DNA of 64,000 nucleotides from Asterella californica. Taxonomy: Eukaryota > Streptophyta > Marchantiopsida > Marchantiales > Aytoniaceae. A model generated the notes under the pieces. That model was not told the origin of the DNA and ran no database searches. It saw only the letters and a list, made by a program, of their open reading frames with translations. Each line of letters starts with the position of its first letter. Within the stretch, counting starts at the first letter, position 1. Positions 47,938 to 56,024 of the stretch are shown here, piece after piece. A program made the translations under genes and the position numbers. The stretch is from NCBI GenBank assembly GCA_036924285.1, contig JAYKYS010000001.1, positions 33,045,501 through 33,109,500 of the forward strand. The letters are read 5' to 3'.

Positions 47938-49213
47938 GGCATAGATTGTGAGAAGACTATCTACCCTGAAGTTTGGTATCAATGTCACTCAAGAGGAGAA
48001 AAGTAAATTCCTATATATATTTCGAAAATATATCCATGTGTTTGCTTTCAGCTACAAGGATTTGAAGGAGGTAACTCTAGAGACTCATCGAATCGAATTG
48101 GAGGAAAACGCAAGATCAGTTCGACAAAAGCAGAGAAGAACGGCAATGATGATCAAAGAGGAGATAGACAAGTTGAAGGAGACAAGATTCATCTACGAGG
48201 TGGAGAACTCAAATTGATTTCACTCATTGTGATTGTCAAGAAGAAGAATGATAAGCTGCGAGTGTGCATAGACTATAAGAAGTTGAATGCAGTTATCAAG
48301 AAGGATTACTATCCTCTACCATTCATAGACGAGATTTTGGAAGAAGTTGCTGGTCATGAGTGGTACATCTTTGGTGATGGTTATAGTCGGTACAACCAAA
48401 TCAAGATAGCACAGGAGTACCAACAATTGACTACTTTCACTACTCCTTGGAGAACATTTGCATTTCGAGTGATGTCATTCGGACTATGTTATGCTCCGGC
48501 CACGTTTCAAAGGTTCATGAACAAGGTGTTTGTTCATGAACCTTTGAACCCTAAACCATTCATAAGAAAGTTTGTCCGTGATTTTATTGACGATTTTTGC
48601 ATGTACGGACGAAAAGAGGATCACTTTGATCATGTGATCAAAGTTTTACAACGGTTGGAACAAGCCAACGCTTCTCTAAATCCAGAGAAGTGCATCTTTG
48701 GCTGCGAAGGAGGTCTATTGTTGGGACACATCGTTTCCAAGAATGGGATTGCGATAGATCTTGAGAAGGTGAAGAAGATTGTGGATCTTTCATTTCCGAT
48801 CAACTTGACAAAGTTGAGACAGTTTCTTGGCATGGTTGGATATTATCGTAGGTTTGTCTTTTCCTTCTCAAACAAAACAATAACTTTGACGATGTACATG
48901 AAGAAGGGAGTTGATTTTGACTTGATAGTGCATGATCATAAGGCAAAAGAAGCATTTGAGGAGTTGAAAAAGGCATTGGTGACAACTCTTATACTTGCTA
49001 AATCTTAGTGGAGTAAAGCATTTATTCTATATACGGATGCCTTCAATGTAGCAATCGGATGTACATTACGTCAGTTAGATGGAGATTCACATATGACCTT
49101 CAGGAGCTGGGAGGAAGGAGATTCGGGTAAATCATGACAAGTTGAAGTTGTTTCATCGACGAAAGTTCTCTCTTCACTCTGAGGACGGAGCGAAAATTTA
49201 GTCCGGGGTAAAA
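47938..49213 (+). pseudogene. Decayed pol of family A (RT with internal deletion)
   Basis: Matches 55718 onward of the intact element: pre-RT linker, a stop near 48215, then an RT frame (48214-49008: LRVCIDYKKLNAVIKKDYYP, DFIDDFCMYG, LRQFLGMVGYYRRFV) ending at a TAG. After the start of RNase H (ILYTDA, near 49030) it jumps near 49093 directly to the last 120 bases of the integrase frame, so most of RNase H and integrase is deleted. A 27-base in-frame insertion near 48532 creates a perfect hairpin. The 3' LTR follows immediately at 49214. Confidence 0.75.
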
Positions 49214-50108
49214 TGTAACGACCTATGTTACACATAAGAAGTTTGTCTATTAGTAAAGTGTTTAGTTATAGTTAAGTGAGGAGAATGTTTATTTGATGCC
49301 CAAGTACTTTAAGGAGATATCAAGTTAGTCATGACTAGCTAACATTAGTTATGGTTAAACTTAGCTGTATTTTTGGACAGAAATCATATATTTGCTAAAG
49401 AGTGAGCACTACTATCTTGTCATCTTGTCTAAAAGGTAGAAAGAAGGTGGAAAATGCCTTATCTCCTTTTTGACTTGATATTAGTGGTTGGATTAAAGTT
49501 GTGGACTTTGTGGACATTAAAAACAAGAAGAGATTTCACATGTCTCTTTTTTAGTGGGTCTTAGTGTAGAGGGGGGTGGAAATTTCAGATTCCTTGAGAA
49601 TATTCCAAAATCTTTCTAGAAGTTGCTGACTTTGAAGGAATAAGCCCATGTGAAAAAGTAAGAAGCTCATGTGATTAATGCTTTTATCTTAAGTAATATC
49701 GGTAAAAATAGTTACGGCTGAGTTACCGGAGAGTACCAAAGAAAAAACCTAGAATGTATAAATAGAGGAGTAGAGAAGGGCTCCTCATTCTTGTTTCACA
49801 TCGTCATAATGACCACTTGAGTAATATAGAGTGTGTGATATTTTTGTATGTGAGAACTTGAGAGACGTCGTTAGAATGGAGATTTTAGTTGATGAGTTTA
49901 TGGAGAATTTTAGTTGATGAGTTTATGGGTGTATGAATGAGTGAACTTAACATTTTTCTTTCAAGTTCATGGTGTGCTTCCATCAAAGTCATCAGAGGTG
50001 ACCCTTGAGTGAGAGACAGGCCCGACATGTTACAAATTCATCGATGATGATCGTGGAGGTTGAGAGATCGGGGGGTAGTTGATCGATAGAACCACGGATA
50101 GGTTTATA
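49214..50108 (+). repeat. 3' LTR, family A
   Basis: About 895 bp, TGTAACGACC ... GGTTTATA (terminal CA changed to TA), with TATAAATA at 49757-49764. It contains a duplicated AGAATGGAGATTTTAGTTGA-type stretch. Its right edge falls inside the integrase of another element. Confidence 0.8.
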
Positions 50109-50717
50109 GTACTGGAAGATATCATCTGTCGTTATGGATCTGTTGGAAGATTACGAGTAGATAGAGGCGAGTTGAGAGGCATAGAAGCGAAGAAGTTCTT
50201 TGCTCGTTATGGAGTAAAGCTTCGGCTTACTACTACCATGAATCCAGAAGACATTGGTAAGAGTGAAGGAGGACACCCTTCTATTGTTCACGCTTTAATG
50301 AAAGCATGTGATGGTAGGCCTAGAGAATGGTTGAGATTACTTCCATTTGCTTTGTGGGTTGATGGAACTACACACTGTACCACGACTGGCTATATGTCAG
50401 TTGAGCTTATGTTGGGGCAGAAGCAAATCATGCATGCTGAGGAGGACTTGCCTACGTGAGCTACGCTATCGTGGAAAGATGGTATAGATCATACTTCACT
50501 CCTTGTTCTACGAACTATGCAGTTGGAGCGAAGGGAGATGGATCTTCATGAGGCGCAAGAGAAGTTGAAGGTGGCTCGAGTCAGAAACAAAGAGCGTTTC
50601 GACAAGACTCACCGACTACGACCAAAGCCAATACGTGTTGATGATTGGGTTCTGGTGTATGATAACACGTTGGAGAACCAGCATTCTACACTTCGTAAGT
50701 TCTCTCGAAGATGGTTC
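50109..50717 (+). pseudogene. Integrase of outer gypsy element, left part
   Basis: Plus-strand frames encode RFIVLEDIICRYGSVGRLRV, DRGELRGIEAKKFFARYG, a TTTMNPEDIGKSEGGHPSIV stretch (third catalytic region) and WLRLLPFALWVDGTTHCTTT. After a TGA near 50460 the frame continues to RVDDWVLVYDNTLENQHSTL and ends at RRWF, exactly where the nested element begins (50718). The GPY/F continuation is found at 59703. Wording is close to family B integrase but clearly a different family. The left edge is the end of the family A LTR, so RT and RNase H of this element are gone. Confidence 0.75.
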
Positions 50718-51630
50718 TGTAACGACCTATGTTACACATAGGAAGTTTGTCTATTAGTAAGGTGTTTAGTTCTAACTAAGTGTTGAGAATGTTTATTTGC
50801 TGCCAAAGTACTTTTAGGAGGTATCAAGTTAGTCATGACTAGCTAAAAGTTAGTTATGGTTAAACTTAGCTGTACTTTTGGCAGAATTCAGATATTTGCT
50901 AAAGAGTGAGCACTACTATCTTGTCATCTTGTCTAAAAGGTAGAAAGGAGGTGGAAAGTATCCCTTATCTCCTTTTTGACTTGATATTAGTGGTTGGATT
51001 AAAGTTGTGGACTTTGTGGGCATTAAAAACAAGAAGAGATTCCACATGTTTCCTTTTTAATGGGTCCTAGTGTAGAGGGGGGTGGAAATTCGAGATTCCT
51101 TGAGAATATTCTAGAATCCTTCTAGAAGTTGTTGACTTTGAAGGAATAAGCCCATGTGAAAAGGTAAAAAGCCCATGTGATCAATGCTTTTACCTTAAGT
51201 AATATCTTAGTAAAACCCGGTAAAAGTAGTTACGGCTGAGTTACCGGAGGTACCAAAGTAAAAACCTAGAATGTATAAATAGAGGAGTAGAGAAGAGCTC
51301 CTCATCCTTATTTTCACATTGTCGTAATGACAACTTGAGTAATATAGAGAGTGTGGGATATTTTTAGCATGTGAGAACTTGAGAGACGTTGTTAGAATGG
51401 AGGATTTTTAGTTGATGTGTTTAAGGAGATTTTTAGTTGATAAGTTTGTGGGTGTATGAATGAGTGAACTCAGCATTTTCCCTTCAAGTTCATGGTGTGC
51501 TTCCATCAAAGTCATCGGAGGTGACCCCTGAGTGAGAGACAGGCCCGACATGTTGCAGATTCGTGGATGACGACCGTGGAGGTTGAGAGATCGGGGGGAT
51601 AGTGATCGATAGGACCGCGGAGGGTTTACA
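50718..51630 (+). repeat. 5' LTR, family A (913 bp)
   Basis: TGTAACGACC ... AGGGTTTACA, with standard TG/CA ends. TATAAATA at 51274-51281. About 150 bp upstream, TTCTAGAATCCTTCTAGAA at 51109-51127 resembles clustered heat-shock elements. AAGCCCATGTGA occurs twice near 51150-51180. Confidence 0.92.
51274..51281 (+). promoter_or_regulatory. TATA box in family A LTR
   Basis: TATAAATA is followed by GAGGAGTAGAGAAG; the same sequence is kept at 23414, 49757, 59118 and, inverted, 6697. It would set the transcript start (R boundary) about 30 bp downstream, giving U3 of roughly 590 bp. Confidence 0.6.
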
Positions 51631-51631
51631 T

Positions 51632-51652
51632 ATTTGGTTCCGTTGCTGGGAC
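51632..51652 (+). other. Candidate primer-binding site, family A
   Basis: TTTGGTTCCGTTGCTGGGAC starts two or three bases after the LTR. It resembles the CGCCGTTGCCGGGGA site used with tRNA-Asp in some plant gypsy lineages (family knowledge), with mismatches; the tRNA assignment is an inference. Confidence 0.4.
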
Positions 51653-51676
51653 CTCACTTGAAGAGATCGTTGAACG

Positions 51677-51847
51677 ATGTTTAGAGTTCAGTTCTATATT
51701 CGACAAAAGGAGATTATGAGAGAGCACATGGAGAGAACGTTGGGAGGAGAGAGGGCTAACGCGATGTTAGCAACGTTAGAACCTTTCGTGTATCCCGTAG
51801 TGATATATGACGCGTTCGAAGTCATTCTTTACATCTTGTTCACTTAG
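51677..51847 (+). CDS. Leader ORF, 56 codons, family A
   Basis: First ATG after the primer site. The product runs from MFRVQFYIRQKEIMREHMER to VVIYDAFEVILYILFT: a charged N-terminal half and a hydrophobic C-terminal half long enough for one membrane pass. Three copies exist in the window (also 23790-23960 and the truncated copy from 59521), with the same length where complete. No known domain. It could be a translated micro-ORF that tunes downstream gag translation or a small accessory peptide. Confidence 0.45.
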   Translation: MFRVQFYIRQKEIMREHMERTLGGERANAMLATLEPFVYPVVIYDAFEVILYILFT

Positions 51848-51945
51848 AAAGGGTTTGAGGAGAGTTGAAAGAGTGTGCAACAAGAGTTGTAGAGGAAGGA
51901 GGAGAGAAAAGTTATTAGAGGAGATAAATTTGTGAGTTTAGAAAT

Positions 51946-52440
51946 TCTGCTCTCTGGAAAATTTGTACAGTCGCTGTCAACTTTTCTGTGAATTTTATTT
52001 TCCTGTGATACTTTCCAGTGTTTTAGATTGGCTGATAACCTATCTAAGACAAAAGAAATCATAGGAAAAGGTGGTCTAGAGAGGGAGCAATGAATTTTCA
52101 AAGTTGAGGGGGTCTATTCGTGAGAGTTGAGGAATTTTGTTATCTGGAAAACATTTACAGTCATTGTCAGATTTTTTGTGAATTTTATTTTCCTGAGAAA
52201 CTTTCAAGTGTTTTAGAGTGGCTGATAAGCTATCCAGGACAAAAGAAATCATGAGAAGATGAGGTCTGAAGAGGGAGAAAGATGTTTTCAAAGTGGAGGG
52301 GGTTGACAACCACGAGGGAAGTGAAAATATACAAATTTCAGTTCTCTGAAAATTTGTACAGTCATCACCATCTCTTCTGATTAGGGAAGTTTCTGTTGAA
52401 ACTTCATGATTTAGTAGCTTGGAGGTTGAGGTACTGGAGA
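51946..52440 (+). repeat. Three ~190-bp leader repeats, family A
   Basis: Units start near 51946, 52135 and 52337 with CTCTGGAAAATTTGTACAGTC-like blocks. Each has GTGAATTTTATTTTCCTG-like and GATAA-CTATC phrases. The copy at 22851 has four units. No ORF spans them. Confidence 0.7.
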
Positions 52441-52518
52441 TAACAAAAATCTTGGAGAGATCTCTTACCAACTAAGAGATACACGTTTCGGCATACAAGG
52501 AGGTCTTGAAGATACTTC

Positions 52519-52764
52519 ATGGGGAATCCTGTTCGAATGACGAGGTGGAAGAAGAGACGTTTAGGAGTTCGAACAGAGACGGAGAAGCCCAAGTTGAGTA
52601 TAGATGAGTTACGAACCCGCATCTATAGCACTTGGGGTGCCCTCTTTACCTTATACGAAGAAGCTTCCGCGACCATTGGCACAGATTTGAAGAAAGCCGA
52701 GTTTAAAGCATCATTCACCGTGGAGGCCACGAATGCTCCTGGTGAAGTAGAGTTGGACTTTTAG
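52519..52764 (+). CDS. Conserved pre-gag ORF, family A (early stop)
   Basis: Counterpart of 24780-25109: TETEKPKLSIDELRTRIYST, TLYEEASATIGTD and KASFTVEATNAPGEVELDF, then a TAG. Homology to the other copy continues for about 27 codons beyond that TAG, so this copy is probably prematurely stopped. A one-base difference upstream moves the start to the ATG at 52519. Function unknown. Confidence 0.5.
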   Translation: MGNPVRMTRWKKRRLGVRTETEKPKLSIDELRTRIYSTWGALFTLYEEASATIGTDLKKAEFKASFTVEATNAPGEVELDF

Positions 52765-52974
52765 AAGAGTGAGTTCAAGATGTCTGTTGTGATTAGTACA
52801 AACGATGGTGAGGAGGATCATATCTTCGATAGTTAATTTTAGATTAGATTTTATTTCGTGTATAGCATGTATAATACACGATTTCCAATATAAAGCTCGG
52901 AAGAGTTAAGAAAGTGATGTAGAATTATTTTCCTCTATGATATTTTGTCCACTTAATGGTTGAGAAGGTGCAAC

Positions 52975-53451
52975 ATGAGTGGAAATTTAAAAGATTGGAA
53001 AGTTAGACTTAGAAACCTTCCTCAAGGTTTAGATGTCATAGTAAGTGTCGGAGAAAGTTCGAGAGAGATTATCGTCGAGTTTGAAAACCCTAGTACTAAA
53101 CCTCAAGTAGAATCTCCGAGGAGAAGAGTAGAAACCGACTTGTGGTGTTATTTCTATAGAGGGTTGGGACACAAAGTAGTGAATTGTCCAACTAGAATCA
53201 GAACCGAGAGAGCTAAAGGGAAGCGGGAGTTTACTGATTTAAGTCTTCGAGTGGGTCCATCGTCACCAGCGCCAATTCATCTTCTAGGCGAAGATCCTTG
53301 TCCAAGTTGTGGAGTGGGTGATCTATCCAGAGGACACAAGTGCGTAGATGTGGTCGCCCTACTTATGTCAGTAGTCGAGAAGTTGGACGAGACTCAAAGA
53401 GCGGAGACGGAGAAGTTGTCGACTTCAAAAGAGGACTCAGCTGAGTTGTGA
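52975..53451 (+). CDS. Pre-capsid ORF with altered zinc knuckles, family A
   Basis: About 158 residues from ATG 52975. After a basic/aliphatic N-terminus (DWKVRLRNLPQGLDVIVSVG) comes CYFYRGLGHKVVNC. This fits a C-x2-C-x4-H-x4-C knuckle with the second cysteine changed to tyrosine. A second cluster, CPSCGVGDLSRGHKC, is also present, followed by a helical end. It sits between the 109-codon ORF and the main capsid ORF. Retroelement knuckles bind RNA; a separate knuckle-bearing ORF ahead of the capsid is not the usual gypsy layout. It may be the first half of a gag polyprotein split by a TGA at 53449-53451. Confidence 0.55.
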   Translation: MSGNLKDWKVRLRNLPQGLDVIVSVGESSREIIVEFENPSTKPQVESPRRRVETDLWCYFYRGLGHKVVNCPTRIRTERAKGKREFTDLSLRVGPSSPAPIHLLGEDPCPSCGVGDLSRGHKCVDVVALLMSVVEKLDETQRAETEKLSTSKEDSAEL

Positions 53452-53664
53452 TGGAGATTGTCATTCGGATGGTAGAGAAGGCGGTGATGCGACTCAGGCT
53501 CATGATTACCTTGGGAGAAGAGATGTCACAAGAGGTGTTGTTACAACCATTTCCTTTCATTTTACCTATGGTAGATTATTCGCGAATGGAATTGGTGATG
53601 TTCGTACTCTTTTAGCGAGTAGTTATTGCACAAAAATTAGAAAGGTAGAAAGAATAGTTACAAG

Positions 53665-54762
53665 ATGGGGAAGTTACCAGTGTTTCATGGGAAGGACAAT
53701 GAAGATGTAGAACCATTTGTACGAGACTTCAAAAGGGGTTGCATCGGAAACAATGTGAGAAGGGAGAAAGAATGGGTGTTGTTACTGCCAGAGTTTTTAG
53801 AAGATTTTGCTCTTATGTGGTATGACGACCGAGTGAAGAGCAAAACATCTGGTGCAGTTGAGGACACATGGGAGACGTTGAGTAATGCACTCATCGAAGA
53901 ATTTCTTCCAGAAGAGAGTTATGAGAAGCTCATGGTGGAGCTTACTCATTTGAAGCAACGGGACGACGAGAAAGTTCGGCAATATGCCGAAAGGGTGGAT
54001 AAGTTGGAGCAACGGTTTCGGACGGTCCTACGGAAGAGTGGAGACAATGTGGAGTTAACGATGGCGGGGATTGGAGCAGTGTTGACCAAGAACTTGGTGG
54101 GAGGGTTGAGGCCTTCAATTCGAACCCAAGTGAGGTACGAGAAGCCAGCAACCAAAGCGGAGGTCATCAAGATTGCGACAAATATGGAAGAGAGTTTGGA
54201 TGAAGGAGATATCATCCAACCTCATCATGCTGCTTTGGTGTCAACTCCGACTCCTGGTATAGCCACAATGATCGCACCTGCACCATCACAATTGGTGATT
54301 GCTTCAACATCAGCTCCTACTCCAACGGTGGTGCCAAGACCGTTTGTCCCAACAACGATGTCTACTGCCACATCTGATTTTCATGCCGAGCTGAAGAGCA
54401 TCACCGATACTCTTGCGGATCTCAAGATAAACGTGGTGCAGTTACGAGAATGGAGGAACAAAGGTGGAGGAGGAGGTCAAAGAGGTTACGACAACAATCC
54501 CAACCGAGGAAATCAAGGTAACTTTGGAGGCAACCAAGGTAACTTTGGAGGAATCACTTGTTGGACGTGTGGAGGTTCTCATTTCCAGCGAAATTGTCCT
54601 AACAACGGAGCAAGAGGTGCCGAAGCTGTCAGAATGAATGTGGGTGGAGGAATCCATCACAAGGACGAGACAAGGGGGTGGCTACTATCGATGTCGTGCG
54701 AGATCCAATCTACGAGAAAGGAGAGAGTTCAAACTCTTCTCATGCACCGGTGGAGCTTTTAG
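53665..54762 (+). CDS. gag (capsid and nucleocapsid), family A
   Basis: About 365 residues. The retrotransposon capsid core is clear: PFVRDFKRGCIGNN, WVLLLPEFLEDFALMWYDDR, ALIEEFLPEESYEKLMVELT and LKQRDDEKVRQYAERVDKLE. A proline/threonine-rich hinge and a GGGGGQRGYDNN glycine/arginine stretch follow. The terminal knuckle is CWTCGGSHFQRNC, spaced C-x2-C-x3-H-x4-C, one residue shorter than the standard form; the copy at 26802 has the same spacing, so it is a family trait. The last 40 codons are out of register: compared with the copy at 26880 a base is missing near 54650, which throws the end of gag out of the pol frame. Confidence 0.8.
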   Translation: MGKLPVFHGKDNEDVEPFVRDFKRGCIGNNVRREKEWVLLLPEFLEDFALMWYDDRVKSKTSGAVEDTWETLSNALIEEFLPEESYEKLMVELTHLKQRDDEKVRQYAERVDKLEQRFRTVLRKSGDNVELTMAGIGAVLTKNLVGGLRPSIRTQVRYEKPATKAEVIKIATNMEESLDEGDIIQPHHAALVSTPTPGIATMIAPAPSQLVIASTSAPTPTVVPRPFVPTTMSTATSDFHAELKSITDTLADLKINVVQLREWRNKGGGGGQRGYDNNPNRGNQGNFGGNQGNFGGITCWTCGGSHFQRNCPNNGARGAEAVRMNVGGGIHHKDETRGWLLSMSCEIQSTRKERVQTLLMHRWSF

Positions 54763-56012
54763 CTCAAGAAAGGAAAAGAACTCGATTTTCTGATGAACCA
54801 ATTTTCATGGAGGAGTCAGCAAGTAGAAGTACTCGTTCGAGTAATGTTTCGAGTACACCAAGGGAGCCAAGAAGGAAGCTGGGGATGGCGGATTTCACCA
54901 TTTCATCTTCTCAAGCGGGATATGATGTGGTTGAAGATGTGGGTGCTCAGAAAGCCGACATCACTGTTGGACAACTGATCGCACTTAATCCCAGCTTACG
55001 AAGAGAACTCAGAGGAGGACTGAGTTTTAAGAGAAGCAAGAAGAAGAAACCCAAGAGCAAGACATCAAAGTCAGTGGGAGTGGGTGTGGTGGATGTGCAT
55101 GCTTCAGAGGTATGCACTAGGACTTCAAAGATTGAAGTCCGGTTGAATGGTCACTACGTCTCTGACGTATTGGTGGATGGAGGGTCGGCTGTAAACGCCA
55201 TATCGGAGAGGTTGATGAAGAAGTTGGGGATGGAACCAACTCGCCCGGCTAGCATTGTCGTGGGGAAAGCTAACAAGCAACGGGTAAGACCTCTTGGTGT
55301 GTTAGAGAAGGTGGTCGTGTCTGTGATGGGAGTTCAAACATTGATGTCCTTTCAAGTGTTAAAGGACTCTAGTTATGATTTGCTCCTAGGTAGGCCTTGG
55401 TTGAGAGCTGTGCGCACCACGGATAGGTGGCACAAGGGATACTTACGGATTGGGCCTGGAGATCATAGAGTGATAGTTCCTCTCTCGGGTGTTGGAGTTA
55501 TGACTTCTGACTCTGATAGACCCACTAGTGACTATTGGGAATCTGATACAGAGGATGATCAGAGTGTCTCGGAAGTAGATACCGGAGATTCTTACGATCA
55601 AGAATCCTCCTCTGAGGACGAAAGATTTGATCGAGATAAATCATTACATCAGCTTAGTGCTATTGACTTGTTGCCTCGACCAGCAGTGGAGAAAGATCCT
55701 GACAAAGAAGAGTTGAGTGAGGCAGAGATTGTGAGAAGACTCTCTACCCTGAAGTTTGGTATCAATGTCACTCAAGAAGAGAAAAGTAGATTCCTAGATA
55801 TATTTCAAAAATATATCCATGTGTTTGCTTTCAACTACAAGGATTTGAAGGAGGTGACTCTCGAGACTCATCAAATCGAATTGGAGGAGCACGCAAGACC
55901 AGTTCGACAGAAGCAGAGAAGGATCAATCCCACAACGGCAATGATGGTCAAGGAGGAGATAGACAAGTTGAAGGAGGCGAGTTTCATCTATGAGGTGGAG
56001 AACTCAGAATAG
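54678..56012 (+). CDS. Protease and pre-RT linker, family A pol part 1
   Basis: About 444 residues overlapping the end of gag in another frame. A basic KRSKKKKPKSKTSK segment is followed by the retropepsin: VSDVLVDGGSAVNAISERLM (DGGS in place of the D-T/S-G site, as in several plant gypsy lineages) and SYDLLLGRPWLRAV. Then an acidic linker (SDSDRPTSDYWESDTEDD) and the RT entry (FAFNYKDLKEVTLETHQIEL, ARPVRQKQRRINP). It ends at a TAG (56010-56012) where the decayed relatives suggest the reading should continue, so this is a premature stop rather than a natural boundary. Confidence 0.8.
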   Translation: MATIDVVRDPIYEKGESSNSSHAPVELLAQERKRTRFSDEPIFMEESASRSTRSSNVSSTPREPRRKLGMADFTISSSQAGYDVVEDVGAQKADITVGQLIALNPSLRRELRGGLSFKRSKKKKPKSKTSKSVGVGVVDVHASEVCTRTSKIEVRLNGHYVSDVLVDGGSAVNAISERLMKKLGMEPTRPASIVVGKANKQRVRPLGVLEKVVVSVMGVQTLMSFQVLKDSSYDLLLGRPWLRAVRTTDRWHKGYLRIGPGDHRVIVPLSGVGVMTSDSDRPTSDYWESDTEDDQSVSEVDTGDSYDQESSSEDERFDRDKSLHQLSAIDLLPRPAVEKDPDKEELSEAEIVRRLSTLKFGINVTQEEKSRFLDIFQKYIHVFAFNYKDLKEVTLETHQIELEEHARPVRQKQRRINPTTAMMVKEEIDKLKEASFIYEVENSE

Positions 56013-56024
56013 GTTTCATCCATT

